A program made the position numbers and the translations under genes. A model generated the notes under the pieces. That model saw only the letters and a list, made by a program, of their open reading frames with translations, was not told the origin of the DNA and ran no database searches. Positions 22,102 to 35,770 of a stretch of 64,000 nucleotides of DNA are shown here, in pieces; position 1 is the first letter of the stretch; each line of letters begins with the position of its first letter. The stretch is from Camellia lanceoleosa (lineage: Eukaryota; Streptophyta; Magnoliopsida; Ericales; Theaceae), in contig CM045762.1 in assembly GCA_025200525.1 (NCBI GenBank), positions 3,286,001 to 3,350,000 of the forward strand, read 5' to 3'.

Positions 22102-25100
22102 TGTAGACACCCCATTTTTGACCGCCCTTAAGACTTGGGTGCTACTGATGGTTTATTTGTTGGAGAAAGGTGTGCAGGGCACAGGTCCGGTTTCCTCGGC
22201 AAGGAGAGAGACAAATCTCAACTTCACACCCTATTTTGGACCAAAGCTATTTTGGATGGTTTTTAGACCTTAAAACCCTCTCTTTCAAAACATTTTTGAA
22301 ATAAAATTATGATGTTCCGACGCCAGATTTCGTAATGGTGCGCTTAAAACCGAGCAAGGACAAAGTGGAGATGAATGAAAAAGAGATGAAATCTTTGAAA
22401 AATCTTTCAAAACACCTTTCTTCGGGGTTTGTAGTTGGAGAGATGAGGCGAAAAGAGGAGAAAACAAGCTGGAGGAGAAGTTCGGCAAGATTCCACGTAG
22501 GAGAGAGTCGAGCAGTTCCTGCTAAATGATGCTCATCTATCTATACCCTTGGAGTTAAGCTTATGAGGCCATAACTATTGGAAAGAAGACTGGGATTCAT
22601 TTTTCACTCAAGAATCTCCTAAAGCCAAGTCCGGATGGGGAGATATGGTTGGTTGAAGCAGGATCACCGTTGGATCGAATCAGCGGCTTCACCAAAAAGG
22701 CATAACTTTTGCACAGAGGAATTTTAATGCAAGGTTTGCTCCATTGGAAAGCTAACTTCGGGCTTCAATCTGACATCCACCGCACTTTTTGACCTCATTA
22801 GCCACCCATCGGCACTCTATTTAGCCGATCAAGCCAGACAAATTGCGTGTCGGCATTTATTGTGCCAACCGCAATTTATTTGGCCGATGACCCTTTTCTT
22901 GGTCGATTGACTTTTGACTTTTGCAGTATGTGCCACTGCAGGATGCACCGATGCACGTGACCCCCATACATATATGTGCCTATTTGGAGCCTTTGACCCC
23001 ATTTTTGGACCCTTTGCTCAAGGCTTCTTGAGGAAGCCTTGACCTTTTGTCTTGGCTTCCTCAAGAAGCTTGCACCCCACTTGGCTTCCCTAATAAGCCT
23101 TGCCCTCTTTGCTCTTGACCCTTTCTTTTAGCTTGTCTCATAAGCTTTAAGCCTTGGCCTTGCTTATATAAAGAGCCTTCCTCCATTGTAAAAGGTTGGA
23201 GTTTTTGAGTAAAAACCGAGAGTAGACATATATATAACATATATATCTACAACCCTCTATATCTATCTTATCCAAGCCTCCAAACACCTTTGTTCTTGCA
23301 TCATTTGCCCTACAACACCTAGCACAACACCTCCATCCTCCATTCCAGCACTTTGGAGGCCATTTGCAGAGGTTAGAAGCTCGAAACTTGGACCAAGGGC
23401 TTCGGTTTGTCGCTTCTTCAAGGGTAAGCACCCATTTCCTTAAACTTGCATTTTTAGCTTCATTGGTTAGCCTTATTTACAAGTATTTTTGAGCTTTGAT
23501 GTAAACTGTAAGAGAAGTTTATTTTGAGCCCTTCTTCAACATTGAAGAAGGGCTCAACACTGGGGGACCTCCATGTGTCACTTGCCATTGAACCCCTCTT
23601 GATCCCCATTTTTGCATGACTTGTTAGCACACTGAGCTTCTGATTTTCGACCCTGATCAGAACTGAAAAGGGTCTTATTTGACCCTCTCTCCATGTCCCA
23701 TGAAGGGTCTTTGGCTGTTTGAAGCATGTTTAGTATACTTCATGTTATAGCCCTCTTGTGGCCCTAATCTTGCATTGCGTTTTTGAGCATGTTTGTATAT
23801 TGATTTGGGGCTTGTCATCTACTGTAAGTAGTCATATTTTTGGTCCCTCTTCAGTGTTGTAGAAGGGTCTTTTTCTTTTTGATCTTTGCATCTACTACTT
23901 GCTTCATTGCCTCCCTTATGGAGCCATTTTTGCATGCCATTTTAGTCCCACTTGTGCTTACTGCCTTGCCATGGTTTGTACTGTAAAAATGCTTGTCTCG
24001 GGCTGCCTTGCTTCTGTCTCTTCATTGAATGTTCAAATTATGCATGCTTTGTATAGTGTAGCCATTTCATGCGCCTAATCTTGGGTTTGTGGCCTATAGC
24101 ATGCATTGGGTGACATATTTCCATGTTTTGGGACCATTTGGCATCATGTTCCAGCGCTGAAATCTGCATGTTTATATGCCATGTTTCATCATTCGCCATG
24201 TCTTGTTAGGGTTGCATGTTGTATCTTAGGATTGATCCATGCATTGGACATGTTTGTGTGCATTTCGTTGCCTCATTTTCACCTAATGGCCATCGATATG
24301 AGTGTGGCCGAGGTCTACTTGTATTGGTGTAAGCCCATCTTGCATTGTGCATGCCATGTTATAATGCTGTGCATGTTATGTTGTTGCATTGGGTCATGCC
24401 TTGCATGTTCGTCAAGATACTAATATTGCATACTTAGCTCAAGATGCTTAGGTTGCATTTGGCATGCATCCCTTGCCTCTTGATCAAGGATGATAGAGGT
24501 TAGGGCCTTTGATGTGTTTTGTGCTTGCATTCCATTTGATATCAAAGTTGCTAACTTGGCTTTTGGGCTGACATGCATTGAAATGCGTGATTGATGGCTC
24601 CGGGTCAAGGGCCATGCTCCCTTGAGTCCATTGCATGATAGGGAGTGTGTCCATGCACACATTTGCTTGAAATTCCATGCCATACAATCGCTTGCCCTCT
24701 CGGCCACAATTGCGTGTTCTGCGAAGAAAGTTTTGGCCGACCGCACCTGGCGCCGACTGCAAATAATGATTGGCCGATAACTTCATCGAGGCGGTGATCT
24801 TTTCCCATGGCCGGTGGCCATCCCTCCCAGCCGGTGGTGTTCCACAGTGTGCAAAGAACCTGCCCTGAGACTTTGGCCATTTTCAGAGAAGCAAGGCAGT
24901 GAAAACAGAGGCAGCAATGCTATGGCAGCGAGTTTCCGGGCAAGATGGGTCGATGCATGCATCATTCGTGCATTTCGAGACGGGTCATGCCTTTTTCCTT
25001 TGCATTTAATTTGTTAATTAAATTAGAAGTTCTCAGAACAATTAGTTTAGTATTATTCTTTCTGACAGATATTCTTTCGTCCCTCCGAGTGAGGGAAATT

Positions 25101-25935
25101 ATGTAATAAGTGTGCGTGAGTGTGTGTATGTCTTCCAACCCCACGCCTTTTCTTCCCTTTTACTTACCTCGCTGATGGTTAGTATTAGGACATATTTAAA
25201 TTAGCATACTTTATGTTATGCATGCATTCATACATTTGTCTTACATGCACCCGGCTCAAGATCATGCTAATCAGACCGTATTTCAATTCCAAGTTGAATA
25301 CATGTTATTTGTAGCATTTCACATGCCATGCTTAGGATAGCCGAGCCTGCCTAGATTACACCCTTGTTTATGCTAGCATTAGCCACTTAACATGAACTAG
25401 GATCATGCATATGATTACTAACTAGTTTCTGCTTTTGGCTTGGAGTACTAGGTGAGTTTTTACGCTTTAGCATATCGCACGCAGGTGAATGTTGCCATAA
25501 CAAAGATGATTACCATGAGGCTAGTCGCTTATGTGATATAACTACTTGAATGCCTGTGGGTGAAGGTTGATTGTTTGAGTTGGAAAAACTCGTTAAAATC
25601 CGTGTTTTAGCCTACTTAAGTAGCAAATTCCAAAGCATTTTCAAAACAAACTGATATGCAATGCTTGTTTCAAATTAGGCGATCTAGTCTATACTTGTTT
25701 GTCAAGCATAACATAGTAATTTAGGCTAATAATCGAATAAGAACATGTAATGTTTTCAAAATCGGATATCATGATTAGTAGAGGCCGGTCTTCGACCAAT
25801 GCGAGAGGGTGCTCATAGCCGACCTTCCCAATCGCATCCAAGTTCCCGGAGCCGAGGCAACTTTGGCGATGATGGACACGCGGCCTTTGGCACCGAGTCG
25901 GTTTCCTAAATTTTCCCATTAAAAATATTTAGGTG
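22102..25935 (+). mobile_element. Long LTR A of a Gypsy (Tat-like) complex
   Basis: Starts TGTAGACACCCCATTTTTGACC inside Copia RNase H (left flank GTAAG, 22097-22101). It is collinear with LTR C (39300-41228) over at least 1.8 kb and more distantly with LTR B. Promoter-like TATATAAA at 23165, then CAAGGGTAAG (about 23420), a donor-like site shared with B and C. A block GTAATAAGTGTG...TATGTCTTCCAACCCC at about 25100-25140 is shared with B. The right end is taken at AATATTTAGGTGGCGATCAG, also present at the end of B, and is approximate. At ~3.8 kb it is in the range of the longest plant LTRs. No genuine open frames. Confidence 0.7.
23165..23172 (+). promoter_or_regulatory. TATA box of LTR A
   Basis: TATATAAA followed by GAGCCTTC and a pyrimidine-rich start region. 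The same box lies at 40439-40447 in LTR C, and a TATAAGAG equivalent is near 26941 in LTR B. It marks the probable U3/R boundary. Confidence 0.6.
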
Positions 25936-26494
25936 GCGATCAGATCCGCAAAGCAACCATGTTTGGCACTTCTTTCAAAATCTATTTTTCTCAAAACGAC
26001 GGTTTGGATTTGGACTCTTGGTTCAGATGAACCGTGACAATTTGAGTTTGAACTGAGTAAGCCCACAAGCTTAACGTAATCGACTTAACCCTCCTGTATG
26101 CTCGGGGACTCACAATTTCGCGACTCATTGGGACTTTAGAGAGCTTGACCTTAACTCGTGATATCCTGCTTGACTACACTTATGTGTTTCTTTGCATTGT
26201 ATATGCATTGGTGCGCTTAGGACACTGTGGTTGGCCATCCGCTATTCCCGAAAGGGCTGTTGGAGGCTTGTCTTGTCAAGGCATGTCCATAAGGTCGATC
26301 GTTATGGGCTCGCCAAGATGGGAACACAAACCCTGTTTTTACCGGGCACCCTTTTCGACCATTCGACCTAGTGCATATTCGTAATCCATAGTGACCATTC
26401 CAAACTAGGACAAAGTTGCTTACCCGATGTTAGGTTGTTTGAAACCGTGTGCATAGTGAAACCCTAGCTCCTCGACAAAATAGGACAGGAAACC
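25936..26494 (+). mobile_element. Short internal remnant between LTR A and LTR B
   Basis: Begins with GGTGGCGATCAGATCCGC, a possible primer-binding region also found after LTR B (about 30000), and ends with a purine-rich AGGACAGGAAACC immediately before LTR B, the expected position of a polypurine tract. No coding domain is recognisable. It looks like an internal domain reduced to about 550 bp by deletion. Confidence 0.45.
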
Positions 26495-29400
26495 TCAGAC
26501 ACCCCATTTTTGACCGTCTCAAGACTTGGACGCCACCGCTTGAACACTCGGTGATTATCCATGTTTGTGTTCGCTTGGAGTTCCCGGAGTTCTGGCTACG
26601 CCTTGCCTCGTGATCTCCGAACTCGCTTTTGTGTCCGGGTTTTGCACCAAACACTTGTGCTTTTGCCTTGAGGGGCAAGGAATGCCTTGTGAGGCATCCC
26701 CACACACCACCGGGCAAGTAGCTAGAGGCCACCGGCTGGTTGGTGTTTCCATCGGCACTATATTGTGCCTGGCCGGCACTTTAAAGTGGTCGGCAAATAA
26801 TTTTGTCAAAATGACAATTTTGCCTCACGACCCGCGCTTGCTTTTTGAGATATTTTGAAGCAACAGATAGATTTGTTTCCTCCATACAGGTGTATGGAGA
26901 GATGAACCTTTGTTTTGTTTAGCTTGTAAGCTTTGTTGCCTATAAGAGAAGGCTCTCTTCTCTTGGCTCAAAGGTGAGGAGAGTTAGACATTTTAGAGAG
27001 AAAAGACAGAGAAGAAACTCTGGTTTTAGGTTAGAACTTGTGTATCTATCCTATCTCTCTTTTCCTCTCTTGTTTCTACACTAGGTGCTTTTAATCCATA
27101 TTATTGCACACAAGCACCTAGTGTTTCACCTTCCTTGGTTACAGAGGTTCTAAGGGCTGGTTCTTGAAGTTTTTGGTTGATTTGAGCTCAAGGAAGCAAC
27201 AACATCAACCTTTGTGAAGGTGGTTTTCAAGGGTAAGAAACTACCCCTTTTACCCCATTTTTGCACTCCATTTTTGTATAGTTTAGAACTATTTTTGTGC
27301 TTAGCATTTAATACAAAAAGTTCTGTTTTTTAGTCCTCTTTATTGTTGGTTAAGAGTGTTTTGTGCTTTGGGGAGGTTTGACCACCCTTAGGCCTTGAAA
27401 AGGCTTCATTTTGTGCTATTTTGTGAGAGCTCCGCGATTTTAGAAAATGTTTTCACCACTCAAATCTTGAGGGATTTCAGGTGAAGATGATGCCTTAAAG
27501 TCCCAAGAAGGAGAGGGTCACCCCTCCTTGTTGTCCTTAAAAGGACCTATTTTGCTTCCTTAATGAGCCTTATGTTCAAGTGTGTGTTGAGCATGCTATG
27601 ACTTTTTCATGCTTATTATACCATGATATAACATGATTTTAAGTTGGTTTTGGTCCCTTATGCATGCTTAGCATAGTTTCCATGTAATGCCTTGTAATGC
27701 CTTTTAACATGTCTTAGGTTGTTAGACTTTATTTGAGCATGATTTAGGCTTAGACTTATGAATGTTTCTTATGCTTATTTTGCCATGCTTTTAGGTCTGT
27801 CCATGGTCGCTTGGGTTGATTTTTGCATGTTTAGTATAGCCCTTTGCATTTGTGGATTGCCTGGTTTGTACTTCAAGTATGTGAATGTAGCTTGTGTTTC
27901 TTAGATCATTTCGGTGGTTTGGAACCACCTAACATGTAATTTTAGTCCCTTTGGCATGCTCATATGCTTGCTCTAAGTCGCCTTTTTATTGCTTTGAAAG
28001 CATATGTTGCATGCCTTTGTTTCACCATTATGCATGCCTTTGAATTTGAGACCCTTAGGTGCCATCTATGGTCCTTGACTTAGTTTTATGTGTTAAAACT
28101 CTTTTTTAGTTGCTTAAGTATTGCCATGTGTGGTTGTACTAAGTGTGGTTCAAGCCTTCATGACTTGCCTCATGTATTTGGACTATGCTTGCATGCTTAT
28201 GTTTGTTTATTTGGCTTGGTTTGGCACCACATTCTAGCATGAATTTCAGAGCTTATATTGCATGCTAGTTGTCCAAGATATCCCCTTTCAAGTGTGCTTG
28301 GAAGTTGCTTGTTTAGTGCCTAAGTATTGGATCATGAATGCTTGCATGTGTGTGTATTTTGGCCTTCATTTCCTTGGTTTTTGGCTACTGATTTTAGGCT
28401 TAATTGGAGTTTCCTAAGTCATGTTTAAGTCCCTCTTTTACTTGGTTTGCATGCTTGCCTTGCATGTTTGCTTGTATGTTTGTATAAGTGCCTTGCATTG
28501 TCCATACCACATGCTAGCCAACATGTCTAGGATAGCATTGTATTGTGCATACTTGGCCTCTTGAAATGAGTGTGATAGAGGTTAAGACCCTTTGGTTTGT
28601 TGTTTGCATTGCATTTCATTTGACATGAAATTGCACATTTGATCCTTTGGGCCATCATGCATGGAAATGCGTGATTGGTGGCCCGAGAATCGAGGCACAT
28701 CTTCCTTTGAGTCATAAACATGATAAGGAGTGTGTTTGGTGCATACATTGTTGGAGTTACATTGCCATGCAAGTTTTTTCCCTCGCCGTGGAGTTGCGTG
28801 TTCTACGCATTCAAGGCTTGCCGGCAGATTTAGTGCCTAATCGGCAGTTCATTGATGGTCGATGGATGAATTTTTGTGCGGACCTCGCCGATGCCGGTGG
28901 AAGTCCTATTCACCGATGATGTCCTCTGTCCCGGGAGGCACTCGAGACTTTGGCGGTCTTTTTGAGATGCAAAGCAGGAAAACAGAGGCAATCTAGGCAT
29001 GGTGGCAAAGGCAATTCCGAGGCCCGAGTCGCACGACGGCTCTCCTCCCGAGGCGCTTACTATTTTTCTCAGCTTTAGTTAGTTTGTTAACTAATTAGGC
29101 AATTTGTAATATTTAATTAGCTTATGTAGTTAATTATTTGTATTATTCTTTGGTCCCCAGCGGGCGAATCTGTAATAAGTGTGGGTGAGTGGTGTGTATG
29201 TCTTCCAACCCCCATTTCTTTCCCCTTTATTTACCCGCTATGATGGTAGATTAGGCACGCTTATTTTAGCATACATTATGCAATGCATACGCAGCATCCA
29301 TGCATTTGTTGACATGCACCTGCCTGCACATCATACAAACTACATTGTATTCTAAATTCCAACTTGAATAATGCATCTAATGATTGCATTTCACATGCCA

Positions 29401-30000
29401 TTTTAGGGTTAGCCGAGCCCATCCTAAATCACATGTTGTATGCGATGCATTAGTCACCTAACATGAACTAGGCATGCATGTTTGCTAACTAGTTTTTGTT
29501 TTGGCATGGAGTACGATGTAAGTATTTTTACGCTTTTAGCATACCACATGAGTGTGAATATTGCCATGAAGATGCTTACCATGCTAAGTGCTTATAATGA
29601 AATAAACTGCTTGAATGTTCGTGGGTGGAGGTTGATTGCTTGAGTTGGGAAAACTCATTGAAACTGTGTTTTAGCCTACTTACAGTAGCAAATTCAAAAC
29701 TATTTTCAAAACAAACGGATATGCAATGTTTATTTCCAAATTAGGCAATCTAGTCTATACTTGTTTGTCAGAAGATAACATAGTAATTCTAGGCTAATAA
29801 TTGGAACAAGAGCATGTAATGTTTTTAAAATCGGATATCACGGCAGTAGAGGCGGCTTGACCGGGCGAAGTGCTCATAGTCGACCTTCCTCGATCGCACC
29901 TAAGCTCCCTGTTAAGACCACTTTTGGTGATGATGACACGTAATTTCGCTAAGACCGAAGTCGTGGTTTCCTAAATTCCCATTTTAAAATATTTAGGTGG
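26495..30000 (+). mobile_element. Long LTR B of the Gypsy complex
   Basis: Starts TCAGACACCCCATTTTTGACCGTC. It keeps the order of LTR A (start, TATAAGAG box near 26941, CAAGGGTAAG at 27228, repeated GCATGC-rich core, AATAAGTGTGGGTGAGT...TCTTCCAACCCCC near 29175, GGTGGCGATCAG near 29998) but is clearly more diverged than A is from C, so it belongs to a sister subfamily. The right end is approximate. Open frames in it are short and unsupported. Confidence 0.65.
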
Positions 30001-33000
30001 CGATCAGAATCCGCAAAGCAAATTCATGTTTGGCACTACTTTTTCAAAATCTGGTTTTCAAAACGATTTGCCGTGAGTTGGACTCTTTGGTTCAAGATTT
30101 AGAACCGTAATACAAAAGGAGTCCGAACTATAGCATGAGGGCCCACGCGCCATCACATAAAACCCTACCCCAAAATAGGGTGTATTGGCTCTCATTTACT
30201 TGCTATGTGCTTTTAGAGTGTATCTCTGCAGAAATGCATATACCAGGGTAAGTTTGGGCATCAAATCATGGGGCACTAGTATTTTGAGAATCACATATCC
30301 CAAGGTATTAGACTCGTTTTAGCGTTGATTTTGAGGAATAGTGATCGTTGAAAGCATATTGCTCCGCCATGCTCATATCCGCTCCAGTGAAATTGGGTGA
30401 GATGTCATTTTCTCTTTTGTTAGGGCAATCCCTGAACTATAGCTTCGTATATTCCAATATCCCCGAGGTTCATCGGGGATTTGGCCGAGCAGGACTCACT
30501 GTGTCAGACTCACTCAAGGGTAATCGTAGAGAAGGCTAGTTAGGCATGCACTCAATCAAAGATAACAGCCCTACGATCAGGACCTTGAGCCGGGTTGAGA
30601 TTTTAGCCCATCAGCAGACACAGATATAATCGATTGCCCATTTAGATCAGACAATATGTCGAGTTTGGAAGAGATGGTGCGCCACCCAGATAGTATGAAA
30701 GCCATAAAGAAGATGTTGTCCGCCAACTGACTTCACTAAGCAACAGTCCGTGGTCATAGCCCAACAGTAGAGACAATTGCTGTGTTAGAGCAAAGAAGTC
30801 GGGCATTTGCTTCAGATCGCTCCTCCCCACCAAGCGCGCGGTTCCGACACCGAGGAGACGCCTAAATGTCCAAAATGTCCAAGAGGATACAGGCCTTCCA
30901 ACGAGGCCAGCTCCGCCCCCGATTCTACCGCGACTATCCAAGGCACCCACGCCTATCAATGTACCGGACTCTCCTTGAGTCTGGCGGACCCATAGCTACC
31001 GTGAGTAAGTTGGAAAAAATGTTTAAGAAATCCCAAGGAGTCAAGTCCATCCCGGACATCGAAGATGGATATACCAACGCAATTGATGTCGCCAGACGTT
31101 CAAGATGCCACAAATCGATCGATGAAGGGTCCAGACCCCATGGTGCACCCGAGGTCGTTGTGCTTTCACATTCTGGCTTCGATGGGCCTCACGTACTATA
31201 CCCTACCATGGTCGTTCAACCTCACGTGGCGGCTATCCGCACGCCAAACCGAAGATTTATGTTAAGAGGAATTGGGATGAGATGGCCGAGGCTTTGCGAT
31301 CAATACTCCTACAATACACAAATTGAGATTACAACCCGTGATCTCGAGACTAGGCAGAGCCGAAGGAAAGCCCGATTTTGTAACTCGGTGGAGGGCCAAG
31401 GCCTCAATGATGACCATTAGGCCAACGGACAAGGATCAAATACGGATGGTTGTGTGCAACCTCCAACCCAAGCTCATGCAGAAATGATTGATTCTCCCAT
31501 TCCCTACCTTTTTTTCAGATCTACATGAGATGGGAGTACAAATCGAGGACGCTATAAAGCAAGGCCTTATTGACCAGTAGGAAAAGGAGCAAATTCAGAG
31601 GCTGCTGCATTCTCAATAATGCCACCACTAGTTGTGATGCAATTAAAAGATCTTCCGGCGGGGCATGGTCACCAACACCACATCACAAAAAGCGCATTCC
31701 TCATCTACTGCAAGGCCCTATCTAATCGGGTGCGTCTTAAGTAGCTCACATGTAAAACCAAATATCCACTCGAGTCAAGAGGGTTTTCAATTTCACTTTA
31801 TATGCCTTTGTCAAAGGCTCTAGAGGTCTTAATCCGGAAAGGACATCTCAAACCATTGAACAACAGTACCTTTGCCTCGATCTCTCACCTCCAAAGCATG
31901 ACAGATCTGGCGCACAACGCGGTCACCATCAACAAACCCGGGTCATGAGATCGAGCAGTCGCCACCTGGCGCGCGCTTATGATGTACAAGATTTGTTTGA
32001 CAACAAGGTCACTGTTTCGCCAGACTATGCTATCAAAGTCTATCACCACCGGATCGCTTGAACTTGGGGAGATAGTACGAGTATGTGATCGAGGGGGATG
32101 AACCACCAATGGCGACGCCAAGCATTTCGGGCCGACTCCAAATATGGCGCTTAAGGTTACTCGCTTTGGAGCATTACGAATGCTAATTTTCAGTAGTTTC
32201 ACTTGGGTGTTGAGTCGGCTTCAGTAGTTTTGTTTTTGAACTGTCCCTCTTTTGTTCTTGAAGTCGGGCTTTTTTTTTTGACTATGTCTCGGGTCATTGT
32301 TGTATCGAAATGTCATCTTACCAGGGTAATAAAGGTCAGTGGATTCCGGGTGTTACCTTGGCGCCACCATTTTGTTTTATGCTTTTGTTCTTTTCGCTTG
32401 CTTGTTTTGAGTCTCGTGGAGCCAGCAGGAGCCAGCTTGTGCCAATGGGTGATTTGAATGGAATGAAAGCGTTGATTTTCACACTCTTGTGCTTTTTAAC
32501 CGTCAGTAGCTTAGTGCAGCGTGCCAGAAAGTTTGAATGAAATATGATTAAATGTTCTCGGCCGCTTCTTCTCTGTGTCTTTAAACTCATTGCCTTGACC
32601 TAAGTTTTAAAACCTTTTGAACATCGCTTGTTGAAAACAAAGAGTAAGAAATTCTGACGGATTTGCAAAATTTGATCAAACCGGAGAGAAAGAGAGGCTA
32701 GGCCTTTAATGAATGAAATCATGCTTGTTAATGTGAGCATCGAGAAGGACCCTAGCTTTTGATCCGTATTGGTTCTACATCGTTTTCAACATGAAGCTTT
32801 ATTTGTCGCTTAAAAACTTTCAAAAACAAAAAATGTTTTACATCTACAAAGACATGTGTGGAATCGCTTCTTAGATCAGGCAACTGAGGATCGCCTCTAC
32901 CGAGACTCAACCCTTTGCTTTCAAACCTTGAACTTAGATTCAGAATGTTCAAAATGTCAATCATGATGAGGTCTGTGGCTCCTGAATTTGAAGCAAAATT

Positions 33001-35269
33001 TCTTTGAACAAGAGGCCAAGAGTTAGATCAAGAAAATCAGAGTGTCACCAAAAGAAGCTATGCAAAAGCTAGATCGAAGCACTCCCAGAACTAGGGGCAA
33101 AAGAATTTCAAATGTGTCAAGAGCCAAGATGGATCATTCCACAAATCAAAGAAAGTCGGCAAGAATGCTGTCCAAGAAGGGAAGAAAGAAGAAAGTATTG
33201 TCAAGAGCAACAAGCAGTTCCTATCCACAACACTAGGGCAATTCAACCTCCATTGGATGGACTTCCACACCGCCGCCGCCAAGAACATCACCATTCTCCT
33301 CGATTCGTGATGACTTTCAGATCTCAAAACCATTTGGCATGTGATTTGTTATACTTTTACCCTTTTGAGGCTCTACTGGCCGAAACTCGTAAACCTGCCG
33401 CTACACCTGTGCAAAAAGGCTAGAAAGCTTAAGAAAAGAATAAAGAAAAAGAAAAAAAGAGAAAAAATTCAAAGATACAAAAATGCAAAAAGAAAAGAAA
33501 AGAAAAATGCAAAAAAAAAAGAAGGAGAAGAAAAAAGAATGAAAAGACAAAAAAAGAGAAAAAAAAAAAAGGAAAACAAAGCTCATAAGGTTGAAAACTC
33601 CTAGCCAAAGCGCCTTTGGCAAAAGTTAGGAGATAAAAAAGGCGAGAGGTTAATACCCGAGTGTACCTTAACCCCTGAACTACGTAAGGCTTGATTCCCC
33701 ATGTTTGGGATACGAGGCAACTCTCTACTCAAGTCCGTACCAGAAACAATTCAAATTGGGATTATGTCTCATGTGATGGATGTTTGATCATCTTTTGCCT
33801 TTCTCTGTGATCCGAGAGTCTGGTCGTGTTCGCCGCCGCTTCAGTAGGATCGACTACAATGTGTCATGACATCATCTGAAACAGTGGGCAATTTTGGTTG
33901 CCATTCAAAACGCCGCAAGGTTGCTCAAACAAGGCAACTTTTCGCGCTATGTTCTCTCTTTCAACAAGGGGCACACTTTCCATTACATGGGTCCGACAAG
34001 CAGTATCTCAAGAGCTTGGTTCCTGCGTTTCAAGCTGAAAGTGCAAAGGACCGCTTGCAAAAACAGCTTTTTGGGAATTTTAATGAGGTTGGATCGATTT
34101 TCTAGAAAAATTATTCCATTTTTTCCAAACTCGACCGCTTTCTTGGACCCAAAAGGAAAATTTTCAAGGCTCATAGCCCGACTTGCATGATTTAAATCGT
34201 AAAATCAACAAGCATGTTAATCTAACTCTCATGTTGGTCAAAATTGTTTTTAGTAGAAAGCAAAACAAAAATGGTCAAAATGATGAACTAGGGGCATGGG
34301 CTTGAGTCAGCTTCTGCCTTTTTTCCCGTCATAGCATACTTCTAAGCGAAAGGGCACAACCAAGTCAACAACAAAATACGTAAGCTCTCATCCTCCGAGC
34401 AACGAGGTATCAAGCCAAGTGCAAAACACTAACCTGAATGGATCAGATAAGTTCCACTTCCTCATCTCGGACAGATCTAACCACGCCCAAACTCCCTAGC
34501 AGAGCATCACAACCAATGTCAACTCATGACGAGTTACACACCCGCCAGAAGCACAACCCCCTCTCAAGGAGAAACTCACTAGCTCGGCAGAAGAAGAAGA
34601 ATCTAGCCGAGTGCTAGGGCAAGAGCCTTCAACTTCCGCTTATCCATCAACCATCCAGGAGGGATTGAAAATGAGAGATTGAAGAATAGAGAGATGCTAC
34701 CGAGAAAAAAGTGAGGAAAAGGGCTTTTTAAAAACAGAGCTTGAGGGTCGAAAGTGATGCGAGAATCACAAATGAGAAAGGATGGGAAACACTACCGTGA
34801 AACAGTTCTCGTGCACGCCCGAGTGTCGTGGTCTTTTTGTTTTATTTCAATTCTTGTTTTGAGTCAAGCTTCGAGTGTTACTCGACGTGGTCTAGGTTGT
34901 GTACCTTTTATTTCCTTGCTGAGTCGCTTTGTGGTTCAACAGAGGCTCACACCGGTCGAAAACTCATCTCTCAATTTCAAAATGAAATCATTTGTGCTCC
35001 GAGTCGTGCCATTCTCCACATTTGTGCAAAAGTAATTTGTTCTTTCACAAACCGCAGGTTCAACCCAGTCATGAGAGAACAAGAGAACCAGACCCATCAA
35101 GCTATAATAGTTCCGACCGCAAAGTAAAAGCAAAGGAGGAAAACGCTTGTATCCGAGTTTGTTCCAACTGTAAGTTCCGAGACTACATCCCGTGTGTACC
35201 TTTTTCAGCCTTAAGCACGTTCAAGTATGAGTGTACTCTCTACCTCAAGCTTCAAGATCAAGTCTGCCT
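30001..35269 (+). pseudogene. Decayed Gypsy internal region with gag remnant
   Basis: The only clear coding relic is at about 31385-31590: RWRAKASMMTIRPTDKDQIRM, NLQPKLMQKMI and, after a shift, MGVQIEDAIKQGLIDQ, matching the C-terminal half of the Retrotrans_gag domain of Tat/Athila-type Gypsy elements. The upstream stretch 30800-31300 is likely the gag N-terminus but is scrambled. No protease, RT or integrase motif was found by eye, so a large deletion is likely. At 33675-33720 a CTACGTAAGGCTTGATTCC...GGGATACGAGGCA motif occurs, repeated at 39115-39165, typical of non-coding sequence in this lineage. Between 33740 and 35269 nothing identifiable is seen. Confidence 0.55.
33420..33600 (+). repeat. 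Purine tract (A/G-rich low complexity)
   Basis: About 180 bp of almost pure purine (AAGAAAAAGAAAAAAAGAG type) in the internal region. It translates as a Lys/Glu-rich open frame, an artefact. It may be an expanded purine tract of the element. Confidence 0.8.
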
Positions 35270-35765
35270 GCCGTAATAGTGTATCAATCACACCTCATTC
35301 CTTAGTGTATCAATCACACTTCATTCACCTGTATCCGACACAATTTATTTGCCTTAGTGTATCAATCACACTTCATTCACTTTGTGTATCTATCACACCA
35401 TTCTCTTCTCTCTCTTCATATCACATGTTTACTTGAGTGTATCCATCACACCTCATTCACTCTGCTTGCCTCATGTATCTCATATGTTTATTTAGTGTAT
35501 CAATCACACTCTTCACTTAGTGTATCTACCACCCACATTTTCATTTTGTGTATCTATCACTTACATATTCACTTTTGTGTATCTATTACACTCTCACTCA
35601 AGTGTATCAATCACATTTCACTCATTTTGTGCATCTATCATGCACATTCTCGCTTTCTCAGTATCACACTTCATTGATTTAGCATATCCATCATACTTGT
35701 TCACTATGTATCTTATCACACTTCGTGTTCACTTTAGTATATCCATCATACTCGCTCAATCGAAA
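35270..35765 (+). repeat. TGTATCWATCACAC minisatellite, left block
   Basis: About 20 diverged copies of a ~25-bp unit of the form GTGTATCWATCACACTTCATTCACTT. The unit continues in a second block at 37824-38925, so the array was split by the solo LTR at 35771. Confidence 0.85.
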
Positions 35766-35770
35766 GTGCA

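Noticed and set aside
24106..24423. Cys/His-rich open frame
   Set aside because: Inside LTR A in its GCATG-rich repeats; not conserved in LTR B.
30866..31420. 184-codon open frame in the Gypsy interior
   Set aside because: Not a gene in that frame: the recognisable gag peptides lie partly in a different frame, so it is a patchwork of a frameshifted gag.
33341..33604. Lysine-rich open frame
   Set aside because: Product of an A/G homopolymer-like tract inside Gypsy internal sequence.
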